Source of the DNA: Blasia pusilla
Lineage: Eukaryota > Marchantiophyta > Marchantiopsida > Blasiales
Assembly: GCA_050084515.1 (NCBI GenBank)
Contig: CM114273.1
Coordinates: 28,830,001-28,894,000, forward strand
Length of the DNA stretch: 64,000 bases
Reading direction: 5' to 3'
Within the stretch, counting starts at the first letter, position 1. Each line of letters begins with the position of its first letter. The notes beneath the pieces are model-generated. The model was not told the origin of the DNA. It was given only the letters and a program-made list of their open reading frames with translations, and made no database searches. This document shows, in pieces, positions 24,480 through 34,344 of this stretch. A program made the position numbers and the translations under genes.

Positions 24480-24850
24480 GGCACACGCCATTTACCAAGA
24501 AATTGAAAATCACATTCGCAACGTGAGCGGACAAGCACAAACCATTTACCAAGAAAATCAATATTCCCCGGACGACTTGTCTCCAACACCTCCAAAAGCG
24601 CACGATTGACCAAGACATTAATTAACGAGGATGACTGGTACATCCGACGCCTGCTGCAACCGCTCAAACACTGTTTACAGAGAGTTGAGGTAAGGAGATG
24701 ACTACGGGACACCTGACGCTAGTTAGCAAGCAAGCTCCCGCCATATACCAAGAAACCTCAGAGAGAAGTTTGTGACATCCAACGCTGTAAAGAACGCTCC
24801 CCACACACCATTTACTAGAAATCGAAGAAATGACATCCAACGCGGGTCAT
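24480..24850 (+). repeat. Degenerate repeat with CATTTACCAAGAAAT core
   Basis: The core word (CCATTTACCAAGAAA or close variants) occurs at about 24489, 24541, 24742 and 24808. Two of the copies are followed by 'GACATCCAACGC'. The spacing is irregular. No coding potential was seen. Confidence 0.5.
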
Positions 24851-24879
24851 TATCATAGCCTTTATTTAACTGGGATGGC

Positions 24880-25490
24880 CTGGCTTTCAGAGGGGGAGTA
24901 GGCGGAGGATCGGGGACCGTACAAAAGGCGGTCGATTGATGAATGAACGAGCGGAGGAGCTAGCTACGTTATGGATGTTCGGTGAGCAATCTATAGACCT
25001 AACCAATGGCTCCTCCATCCATTGATCCATTTGGTGTGCGCGAGAGGAAGCTGCCCCGACGCCTTCTTGTTGTTGCATTCATGGCCCTAAGCACCCATAT
25101 TCGTCTCCTTTATGCCCCCCCACATGGGCTCGTCCCGTTGCAAGGGCTCATCATCAGAACCCCCTCCCCCCCACAGTCACTCACTCACTCACTCATATCC
25201 CCACAGTGCTGCCTCGATCTGCACGCACGATCTCATCGGCATCCCTTTGTTTCGTTTCGATTACTCGGCGATTGTTTAGCCGAAGTATTTATGGATTTAC
25301 CCTTCTCCAATTCCCCTCCCCCATCCAAAGATTCGACTGGAACCTCCCATTCGTCAAGTGTGCAATAGAATAGCCGATGCTCGTCTCCGCATTTAGGGTT
25401 CCATCGCAATTCCTTCGTGTAGGTCAAGCCAACCGAACATAAGACTTCCCTTTCGGTTGCTTCCCTAATAAGACTCTTATCACTGCCTAA
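24880..25490. other. Intergenic DNA, one motif-less open frame
   Basis: A 120-codon open frame (25006-25368) starts in a fair context but is serine/proline-rich with no known domain. A short CACT-type microsatellite lies at about 25178-25196. I do not support a gene. Confidence 0.35.
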
Positions 25491-25855
25491 AATTCTTATC
25501 AAACTCTCCATTTCTCGGTACATATATTTCCGCCGGTACACGCTAAACCCCATAAAGCACATGTGAAAGTTACAACAAAGCTAATCCTTCCACGGAGGCA
25601 CTTACTACATTGAACGACTCGACTGCACGCACTGACGGACAACTCGAGGATCGAAATCATCACCCACTCGATTCGCAAAAGTCCTAAGCTTATCAAACTC
25701 TCAATTCCTTAGTACATGTGTTTTCGCTAGTACATGCTCAACCCACAACAATGCACATGTAAGAGTTTCGCCAAAGCTAATCCTTTCCACGGAGACAGAC
25801 ACTCACTACATCGAACGACTCGAGGATCACAATCGCCACCCACTCGATATGCAAG
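25491..25855 (+). repeat. Tandem duplication, ~190 bp unit
   Basis: Two direct units, about 25491-25682 and 25685-25855, share 'TTATCAAACTCTC', 'GCACATGT.A.AGTT', 'CAAAGCTAATCCTT', 'CCACGGAG' and 'GAACGACTCGAGGATC'-type words. The second unit has lost a short piece found in the first. No coding content was seen. Confidence 0.8.
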
Positions 25856-26268
25856 GAGTGCTCACATGGGGTTGGGTGTCTAGAGAGTCGAGCTGAAGTG
25901 GGGTCTAGCTCGACATCATGGTGAAGAAAAAGCTCAAAGAGGCTCCCGTCAATGGGTCTAGAGTCCTCCACCGGAAGAAAACCCGTAGGCAAGAAAGCGG
26001 AGTTGCCGTGTGCGCACACACCGACGATCGATCGATCGCTCGAGCGGAGGTCCCAAAGTTCTGGATGCCCTTCGATCCATGACATCATCTCCAATGAAAT
26101 CCCCCAACGGCCCCGCATATAAATATAGACGCGCGGGGGTGCATGCACTACGTGGTGAGCTCGAGGGAGATTCCCGCTGGAAAAGAAACGCCCGGAAATA
26201 GTGTGAAATGCGCGTTTAGGTGGCCGGGCCATCTCATGGACAAGAAACATTTGCGTGGCGATCGATAT

Positions 26269-26329
26269 GGACTTCCTCACGGGCGACACCGCACAAACGA
26301 ACTTTGTGGTGTCGTCCATGAGGAAGTCT
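26269..26329. repeat. Inverted repeat with 25 bp arms
   Basis: The arms are 26269-26293 and 26305-26329, separated by 11 bases. They differ at four positions, all transitions. The structure could form a hairpin in RNA or DNA. No neighbouring feature explains it. Confidence 0.85.
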
Positions 26330-26920
26330 ATGCTCGAACGTCATTCTAATCTTCACGTGGCAAGAGGATGGGAGCTTCACAATAGGAAATCAAAATCCAA
26401 ATGAACCAGAAATGGGTATGATCGTAATTTTTTCTTTCTTCGCCTTGCAAGTTACCCCATGGTAGGAAAGGAAAATGGGATGGAGGATTATTGTTTTTCG
26501 CAATTTTATTCCGATGGAATAAAATTTTCAATTGTTTGCGATTTGAGGTCTCGTCTCCTTTAAACGGCTGTGATTATTTTCCTAGTAGCCTCTTTCGAGA
26601 TTTCTTCAAAGAGGCTACTAGCACAAGAATTTTCTTAAAGAAAAAAAAACTCAAGTCATTTGGAAATGGACGTCATCGAACTCGGAAATAGAAGAAGGTA
26701 GGTTAGAAGTCTTAATTCTAATGGATCACTCCAAGTTTATCTATTAGCGACAAGGGTCTAACAACATATATCGTGACACCTTAGTTTCATCTAATACAAA
26801 GAAAGGATTGGAGGAGGACTCTTCCTTGGACTCGTTTTCTCTTGTGGTATGGCATGGTATTTTCTCTTGTGGCGTCGTTAGGATTTCTAATTTTATTTTC
26901 ATGTAAGTGACATTTAGCAG
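26330..26920. other. Intergenic DNA apart from one hairpin
   Basis: Apart from the small inverted repeat in the middle, no coding or repeat feature is visible. Short open frames have no motif. Confidence 0.4.
26582..26621. repeat. Perfect 14 bp inverted repeat
   Basis: The arms CTAGTAGCCTCTTT and AAAGAGGCTACTAG are perfect and separated by 12 bases. The region is otherwise AT-rich without a gene. Confidence 0.85.
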
Positions 26921-26923
26921 AAG

Positions 26924-27366
26924 TCACGTAGTATTCATGTGACATTTGAAACTCATTTCACCGACGACTCTAAGGTTTCTTCTATAGTATAGGGTACACT
27001 CTGACTCGCCAACGCTCATTGACTTAAGTTGTGTACGCTTTTCAGGGTTCACTTGTTCACCCCCATTATTTAAGGCTTCCGGTCTCCCCTCCATTTCTAG
27101 CCAACGAGTTATCCTCTCCGCGTCCAGTCTAGTCATACAACATGCAAGTTCCGTCCAATCGTTGGCTTTGACACTCATGGGAACTTTATGACCGCCCCCA
27201 AAACCATCAATCCAATAGGAAACCCTTGAGGCGTGGCCCTTGATCGCATTGGAACGTGATCCAGAGCATGATCCATTTGAACGGGGAAAACTTTTAGGAA
27301 TCGTTGCTCTAATAAAAGTTGACCAGCTGGTGGGAGAAGAGCCTCCATAATATCTCCCATCTTCAT
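26924..27366 (-). pseudogene. Broken open frame of unknown function
   Basis: Two minus-strand open frames abut with a one-base frame change at 27175-27178, and together they would encode about 147 residues. The protein-like text includes 'VQMDHALDHVPMRSR' and 'DAERITRWLEMEGRPEALN'. It reads like true decayed coding sequence, because both halves have even composition and no low-complexity tracts. I do not recognise the family. Its neighbourhood suggests a retroelement relic, but no terminal repeats were seen. Confidence 0.35.
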
Positions 27367-27399
27367 CTTGGGAACTTTTCCATCTTAGTTAGATGGAAC

Positions 27400-28390
27400 T
27401 AAGCCTTAAAGAGGACATGTGTCATAAGAGAGGTCTGGTGTCAAGAATAGAGATGTTTATCGTTGAGATCTCTTTGGCCAATGATAATATAGATGAATTT
27501 TATGGGGGTTTCAAATTTGTATGTAGGACCATGGTGACAAATTTAAGGCCCGGCCGATTTGTCTTGGGCTCTTCTATTGAAATAGTCATACATATCGTAA
27601 GAGTCTATGAATTTCAATGCTATCTTGCTCACACATTAATCTACCTTCTTACACAAAGCCATTTGGTTAGTTAAGGGCACCACAATTCTTCCATTTCACA
27701 AGTATATATCACTAATGATATTTATAGCCCTTACAATTTTACTTTTTTCTTTTTCTTTTTCATCTACCCTATCCATGTATCCTACACACACGTTGGACAA
27801 TTAATTTCTCCCCACCCCTCTCAAAGGCCCGCACACTTGTTTATGTACATTTTTGGCAACATGCCAAAGTGTACTTAAAGAAGCCCTGCAATCCAAATAC
27901 GCGCTTTGTCGACAGAAGCACGAATTAGGATCGCAAGGGCTTCTTGGATGTGAAGGGTTTAGGGTGAAATTTTGGCTGAGTAAAAGCCAAATTTTGGGAC
28001 TTGGGTTTAGAGGATGTTTTATAGCCCAAAATGAAATACGTCGATACTGACGGAAAGCCTACTATGTGGCATGGTACCAACCAAGATAATCTGAAGCATA
28101 ATTGAGCTTTTTGCGGCCCTTACAAGTTCTCCCTATTTTTTGTTTCTCATATCTAGCATATGTCTCCATCCACGTGTCTTACATGCATGTTTGATAATTA
28201 CTTTCTCCCCACCCCTCTCATAAGGCTGCACACGGGTTGTAACTTTGAATCCTGTTAGTAGGGTATTTCAAATAAATTCTTACTTGTTTGAGATATACCT
28301 CCTTTAAAATTTATTATTACATAATTTTTCATTCAGACCCTAACAAGAATACTCAATGTTAGCCCACGACAAGTTCAAAAGATGTGGAAA
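27400..28390. other. Intergenic DNA with a repeated C-rich block
   Basis: Two short related blocks (near 27725-27850 and 28120-28240) share 'CATGTATCCTACA' or 'CACGTGTCTTACATGCATGTT', 'AATT(A)CTTTCTCCCCACCCCTCTCA' in part, and 'GGC.GCACAC'. They look like an old ~400 bp direct duplication. No gene was seen. Confidence 0.4.
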
Positions 28391-28399
28391 TAGGTACCT

Positions 28400-28573
28400 C
28401 CTAGGATATATATATATACTAACTATTTTCAAAAGATGGTTTTAAATTAGTATTTCCTCCTCTTTTGTAAGATCTCAAATTTCATTTTATTTTACTTGTA
28501 TGGCCCGACTTTATATGTGCCAGTGCATCACGTGTCACCGTTTTGAAAAGTGCTCCTCAAATAATAGTATAGA
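28400..28573 (-). mobile_element. Helitron-like 5' end (minus strand)
   Basis: Read on the minus strand, the sequence begins A|TCTATACTATTATTTGAGGA. The TC start, the preceding A and the following TACTATTA word fit the 5' ends of many plant Helitrons. The next ~30 bp are related to 31562-31620. The 3' end (CTRR with a hairpin) was not found with confidence, so the left limit is arbitrary. Confidence 0.35.
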
Positions 28574-28599
28574 TTACATATATAATTTATATGAAATCC

Positions 28600-29760
28600 A
28601 CTCGTGATGTGAGAAATGAATATCCCTAGTATGGTATGGTAGTTAAAAGAGTCCTAGTCATGTAAGTTTGTCGTATAATCAAATCAAAATGAGGTATTAA
28701 AAAAGGTACGTTATTAATGATTCTTCAAAAAAGGACATGATATTTAAGAATGGAAAAAGAAAAAAGAAAAAGAGAACTCTATTAGAAAAATAGAACATGC
28801 GTGCAGCCAAGAGATGAAAACTAACCAAAAAAGGCCACTCTCAACCGCCCTAGTTGTCACATCCATTTAGCACCCCAAATTAGAAGTAGAGACAAGTACT
28901 TTTCAGAATTTAAACAAGTCTAGGAAGAGTGGATAGAGGACAAGCTTCCCAATCCATAAACTTAGTTCCCTTTTGGGCATAACCGGCCAAAGCTCAAGGC
29001 AATGGCGAATTCCAAATCGATGGAAACTCCCATGAGATCCCTTGAAGTACCATTAGGGACTCTACATCTTCACTAGTAGGACTGGGAAGCCCCCAACACC
29101 TCCTCAACATTTTGTCAATCTAATTACTACATTTCTAGCTACATTCGAGGGCCATTCAAAAGACTACTTGTACCATAGCCACTAGGTGAGTGGAGTTCTT
29201 GCATGAATTTCCATACGTTGGTCGTACCATTGGGATTATGGAGCCCTATATCGATCGACACGATATTGTGAAGGACACGCTCTTTTTAAATTTAGTATGA
29301 ATGTCCTAGTACACCATGGATGAGATCACAACACCCCATATTTCTCGTTGAACAAGGTGTGAATATACATGTGATACATGCTTGTCCAATACATGTCTCT
29401 TTTCCTTCTTGTTTTCAATAGGGAGAAAACACAAATTCTAGTTAAACCTCTAAAACAAAAAATTCTACTTAAACTCAATGAGACACGTTTTATGTTGCTA
29501 GATTTGCACAGGGGACCCCATGCAAATCTAGCACCCTAATCGAACAACCCTACAACCACCCCATAGTTGGTTGTGGGGTCGTTGGGTGTCTTAGGGTCAA
29601 GATGGGGGTGGTCTGGTGACTTCAATTTTGGGGGCAATAGTATCCCGAGTTATTAATTAAAGAAGGTAAATCGAGTCAACATTTGCGCAGAAGGTGGATT
29701 AAAATAAACCGATGTTCTCTCACCATGAACAAGAGAATCCCTTTAATTTTGTTTAACATA
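28600..29760. other. Intergenic DNA, nothing recognised
   Basis: AT-rich and closed in all frames. No repeat pair or terminal structure was recognised by eye. Confidence 0.45.
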
Positions 29761-29767
29761 AATTTAT

Positions 29768-29815
29768 TTTCAAAATAAATAAATAAATTTTCAAATTTAT
29801 TTATTTATTTTGAAA
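29768..29815. repeat. Perfect AT-rich palindrome, 23 bp arms
   Basis: The arms (29768-29790 and 29793-29815) are perfectly complementary with a two-base spacer. Each arm contains three ATTT or AAAT units. It could extrude as a cruciform. It is not flanked by any recognisable element. Confidence 0.9.
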
Positions 29816-29819
29816 CTCC

Positions 29820-31250
29820 TTGTTCAAAACGATTACATCAATGGAAAAAGGAAGACCACGGTTAAAAAGGAAGAGCCAGTTAAAAATTTTCATCGTGAAT
29901 ATTTTCATTAAAAAATTACAATATTCATGACACAAAATGACGTCAACAGTCGTGAACTCGAAATGAAATTTCCTCGCATTTAGGATGGAATGACAGAAAT
30001 GATTGACGAAAAGAAACGAAGCTTAACCCGAACAATCACTATACTAGGTAACCAACAAGGAAATAAAATATGTGTAGAAAAAGTACGGGAAACCCATCAC
30101 GATACAAAAGAGGGGCATAGAGAACAAAAAATAGACCTCAAGAAACCACAAGTGACCCTGAGGAACCCATTCCTTACTGTTAAGTAAATAACCCATTCCT
30201 TACTATAACAACGATCACAACACAAAGTTATGACGGTGAAGCCCCGATTAAACGGCCTAGCGTCCCAGACAGAAAGACACGCATGACAACAGGCACCACT
30301 TTTGCGTGATTGAGGGAGCGGGAGTTTTGTCCTTGCGCTATGCTCTTCGCGTGATTGAGGGAGCGGAAAATCCTGTCGCTCGATATTTCGATATTTCTCC
30401 CACGGCGCGGCGAAGGGTACAAGATGCCTTCGCTTCGCTTTTTTTCTCTCCTTTCCTTCCTCCCTTCCCTTGTGGGGTCTCGTCGAGTCAATCAATCAAT
30501 GAGTCAAGGGGGCATTAATGCACGCTAAGGCACCTGCTGGCAGATTCTCCTAGATTAAAGTGCCGTGGTTGGGAATTCTCGTAGCCATCACAGTTGTACA
30601 TCGCCCCTGGTGCAATCGTGCTAGCGACGTACTGTGCGTTGAGGTCATCATCGTCCGTCGCCTCTTTCTCGGTGGCATTACATGCGGTGTTCGAGCCCCC
30701 GTGTCAACGTGGGTGTTGGAGATTATGGCAGACTCGTCCACCGCAAACCGACGAGTGTTTCGCATCGCATGTCTGTCATCCACATAGACTCCTTGGGAGG
30801 AGAACGGAACAGTTAATGCTCGAGCCAGAGGGGTATGTGTGTTTTTCTTTAAATTTTCGGGGCTTTGGGAGTTAGGTACGTGTGTTCTTCCGTTTTCATG
30901 ACTTAAATTATTAATTTTGGAGGATAGTTCTTTATTTGCAAATGGTTTGTTTTTGCACATGGCATCCGCCTAGTAAGAAGATGTTTTTATTGCATGAGGA
31001 GATCATAATCTTTTTTAAAAAATTTTGTCGCATGATCATTGGCCTCATGCCAAATAGGAGTTGAAACATAAGTGGTTTAGAAGTAGTAAATCGTTGCCCT
31101 TCCTCATCGAAACAGGAGTTCGTAACGGAGTATGTTAGGAGGAGGTGTGATGGTCATGGCTAAGGTCGTTCACCGTTCGAGTCAAAGAAGGATGAAATCC
31201 TCCCATTCTATATCTAGCTGTGCCAATTTTATATTAGCATTAAAAAAAAT
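29820..31250. other. Intergenic DNA with small direct repeats
   Basis: A 17-base word (GCGTGATTGAGGGAGCG) occurs twice, at 30304 and 30349, each time near 'GTCCTTGCGC' or 'CTGTCGCTCG'. Open frames at 30097-30495 and 30550-30960 on the minus strand lack motifs and overlap other open frames. No gene is supported. Confidence 0.4.
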
Positions 31251-31289
31251 CCTACTTAATCAAAGTCCATATGGGTAGGTTTAAAAATT

Positions 31290-31503
31290 GGAAACCTCTT
31301 CATGTACGACAAAAAGTGCTTGTTTCCTAAGGCAATGTAATTTTGAGTAATGTAATAGTTTTCCCCCATTCAAAATGGGATACCTAATATTAGCATCGTG
31401 CATGGGTGAAAAAATTGGAAACACATCCATTGAATTTATTATCTCTGTCACCTCCTTGAACACCAAGGGTTCCTCAAACCCCCTCCTCTTTTAATAATAT
31501 AGA
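31290..31503 (-). mobile_element. Helitron-like 5' end (minus strand)
   Basis: On the minus strand the sequence starts A|TCTATATTATTAAAAGAGG, a classic plant Helitron 5' pattern (TC start after host A). The distal end is not recognised, so the left coordinate only marks the scanned stretch. No helicase is encoded. Confidence 0.35.
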
Positions 31504-31561
31504 TAAGAAAATATTTTTGAGCTATGACACATGATCGTATTCCTTGAAAAGGACCTAGGAA

Positions 31562-31754
31562 TCTATACTATTATTTCAGGAGCATCTCTCAAACGGACAA
31601 CATGAGCGTTCACCACTTGTCTTTTTAAAGTCACGAATTTATGACACGTGGCATCTATGTCTATCAAATGGAATATTTTTTTAACAAATTGATTTTAGAA
31701 ACCGGGCATTTAGGATTACCGGAACCGTGCATCGCACAGATCCTGTAATCCTAA
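31562..31754 (+). mobile_element. Short non-autonomous Helitron candidate
   Basis: The start is A|TCTATACTATTATTTCAGG. Near the end a hairpin CCGTGC-ATC-GCACAG (five of six pairs) lies within a perfect outer inverted repeat (TTTAGGATTAC at 31709, GTAATCCTAAA at 31745). The end CTAA fits the CTRR rule. The length would be 193 bp. The base after CTAA is A rather than the expected T, so the exact end is uncertain. Confidence 0.45.
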
Positions 31755-32016
31755 ACGCCTCACGGGTCCTCATGTTACACTAATAAGACGCATGCGATGC
31801 ACCAACGTCAAAATTTAATCCGACCTCAATCAGCTCAAAATAGTCCTTTTTGTGTCACTCCAAATCCATTGAGAGACAGTTGAGAAGAGAAGAGAAGAGA
31901 AAACTTAAACGAGACTGGAGCTCCCAGATGATTATAGGAGGAAATCTTCAAGTTCACTTGCGTGTGAAACATTCCTATGTTTGTCTATGAGGTGAAGAGA
32001 CTCCTTTACCGCTCGT

Positions 32017-32446
32017 CAAGGTTGCACAAAAATGGACTTGTCCGTTGGTAGGATGGGAATGTCCACAGACATACCCAATGAATCCTCCGCCCGGTTATTT
32101 TAGTACCTTGGTCACCTGGGCAAGTTCACAATGTCCGAATATGTGGGGGCAAGGATTGAATGGGTGTGCGGGCTACGAGCCCTAGCCAAGCTTGCAACGA
32201 GCCCTCTTATTCCACATCGGCCTGCAATAGGCCCGTTGAGGGTGGGCTTAGGGCCAATGGTCGGTCTGCACGAGCTACCTTGTTCCGTTGGCCAATGTAC
32301 CGCAAGCCAATGCGGGTTGGTGAAGCGTAGGTTTACACTGCGGGCGGGGCGGGCCGCAGGAACCCAGGATCGCATATGTATGGACATGTTCATCCCTAGG
32401 ATACACATAAGTTCATGGACACAAACTTTGTTCGTGTGCAATCTTG
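32017..32446 (+). mobile_element. hAT-type MITE, enlarged copy 4
   Basis: The left end CAAGGTTGCACAAAAATGG and the right end TGCAATCTTG match the family. The flanking 8-mers (ccgctcgt and caactcat) agree at five positions, and two of the three differences are G to A at CpG sites. The interior (about 32150-32380) is a GC-rich, GGCCC-containing block not found in the short copies. It is related in style to 33170-33350. So this copy holds a second sequence. Confidence 0.6.
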
Positions 32447-32454
32447 CAACTCAT

Positions 32455-33150
32455 GCTCAAAACTTACTACACTTTGCTTTACGATGAATCCTACATAAGA
32501 TATAATTCAAAAATCTGCTAATATGAAAAGAAGAGTCTTGTACGTGGAGATTTTGATGCCTCTATCCTTGAGAAGAGCTCATAACAGTTGAGTGTATGCC
32601 TGATTATAATTTAAATAGGCTAAATTTAATTCAAATGTGTAGCCCAATCTACAAATGGCTTCCAAAATTGAAGTTGATGCTTCTACTGCTCTGCTAAAAG
32701 TGACAATGTTTCTAAGATCCTTTCAAGAGGTAGCAAATTATTCAATTGGGGACCGAGCAAGGTCCATAGAGTAATCACTAAAGAATGAAAAAAACAGGGT
32801 GAAAAGAAATGGGGGAAATTCAAAGTTGGGCAATGGGACCTCTATGGTCTCTTGCATCAAACTAATCTCACAGGACGGAAATTGGCACATGAGGGAGATA
32901 GATGGGGCTTCACTCTAAGTGTCAAAAGTTTGATTTAGACTTAAGGAAAAATAGATGTAGGTTGTGTGGTGCATACACCACAACTCTGAGCACAACTCCA
33001 TATGTACGTTATGGGATTACATCATGGTTGAATGATTGAGATAGAAATGTTGGTTGAGATGCAGATGAAAGTGAAAGATTCTAAGACAATAAATGTTATA
33101 GTGTAAATTGTGCATTTAGAGCTAACGTGCCTCAAATATCTTGCATTGAA
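32455..33150. other. Intergenic DNA, nothing recognised
   Basis: AT-rich with no open frame over 60 codons of any character and no repeat noticed. Confidence 0.4.
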
Positions 33151-33424
33151 TTATCCAAGGGCTGCCATGGGCATTGCAGCCGGCCTTGAGCCCATCCTAC
33201 AGTGGTCTATCGTGCCATGTGCAGGCCTAATGCGGCCCAATGGGGGCTTGGGGCGGGCTACATGTGAGCCCATTCTTGCTTGCCTCCCTTAATCTAGCTA
33301 AGCCTGCACCCGTTCACGGGTCTCGAGCCTACACATGCCACCAAGGTACCAAAAAAACTTGGGCAGGGGACCCGTTAGGCATGTCCATCCTATGGACGGA
33401 CATGTCCGTTTCCATGCAACCATG
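33150..33424. repeat. GC-rich block with a hAT MITE right end
   Basis: The final ~50 bp (GGACATGTCCGTTTCCATGCAACCATG) are a right end of the MITE family. The GC-rich interior resembles that of the enlarged copy at 32017-32446. The left terminus is not visible, so this is a truncated copy. Confidence 0.5.
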
Positions 33425-33429
33425 GTCTT

Positions 33430-34340
33430 AATCTCCTTCTCGTGTCTTCTATGGACAAGAGAGAGGTCTTGGAGGAGGAGTTTGTTTAGGGTTTAGGGTC
33501 TCACACATTGAGTGGTGTCATCACTTGAACATATGAGATGGACGACAACGGCAGAGCACTTGGTAGGTTTTAAGGGGGTGTGGATACCTTTAAGTTGCAT
33601 GACTTCAAAGTGAAGTTAAGGAGTTTTTGTGACTCATAGAGGGTGGGAACTTTAGAGATTTCAATCTTTTCACAACATGCATATGAATCAGTATGTTCCA
33701 ACACCTAGAGGGGGCATCCATTAACAATAACCATGAGTTTTCCATCAAATTGATGCATAAGATTGAGGCTAGAGACTCTATTCTGATCCACACTATGTGT
33801 CATGGATTGAGCCACTTTCAGATGAGGAGGAGCTTGGGAAGAGTATTTCCTCTACCACTTGTCTTGGAGGGATGACTTAGACTAAAAAAATTGTGAGTGT
33901 TGTCTAGTAGAATTGTGTGAGGTTCAACCTCGTGGTTACATTCTTTATGGAGTTGTGGAGGGAGTTTCTAGGGATAGAGAGAAAGAAGTAAGTATGCACG
34001 ACTTTCATAGGCCAATAGGAAAGAATTTTTGAGAGGCATTTACTCCCCTACATTGATTGGTGAGTGTCATTGAGGAGGTCATAGAGGCCCATATTGTCCA
34101 CGTATGGCAAGAAATGCTAGATCAAGACCTATAGAGACGGGTGAGGGATGAGACACTTTTGCCTTATATCTATTGTAATAATAGAGCTCAACTGCCAAAC
34201 TTTCCTATAAGCTTGTCGGATTCCATGAATCACTTAAGTGGTTGGTGATATGTGATGAGAGTAAAGGGTTTTTGAATAAATAACACTTGAAATGTGAAAC
34301 AACCCATATTGCAACCACGCACTCACCCCCATACAACTTT
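33430..34340. other. Intergenic DNA, probably decayed retroelement
   Basis: Several frames have protein-like stretches but no motif and many stops. It adjoins the minus-strand Gypsy relic and may belong to a retroelement. I cannot support a specific call. Confidence 0.3.
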
Positions 34341-34344
34341 TACT

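Noticed and set aside
25006-25368. A 120-codon open frame with a start in fair context
   Set aside because: There is no domain, no splice context, and its composition matches the neighbouring non-coding DNA.
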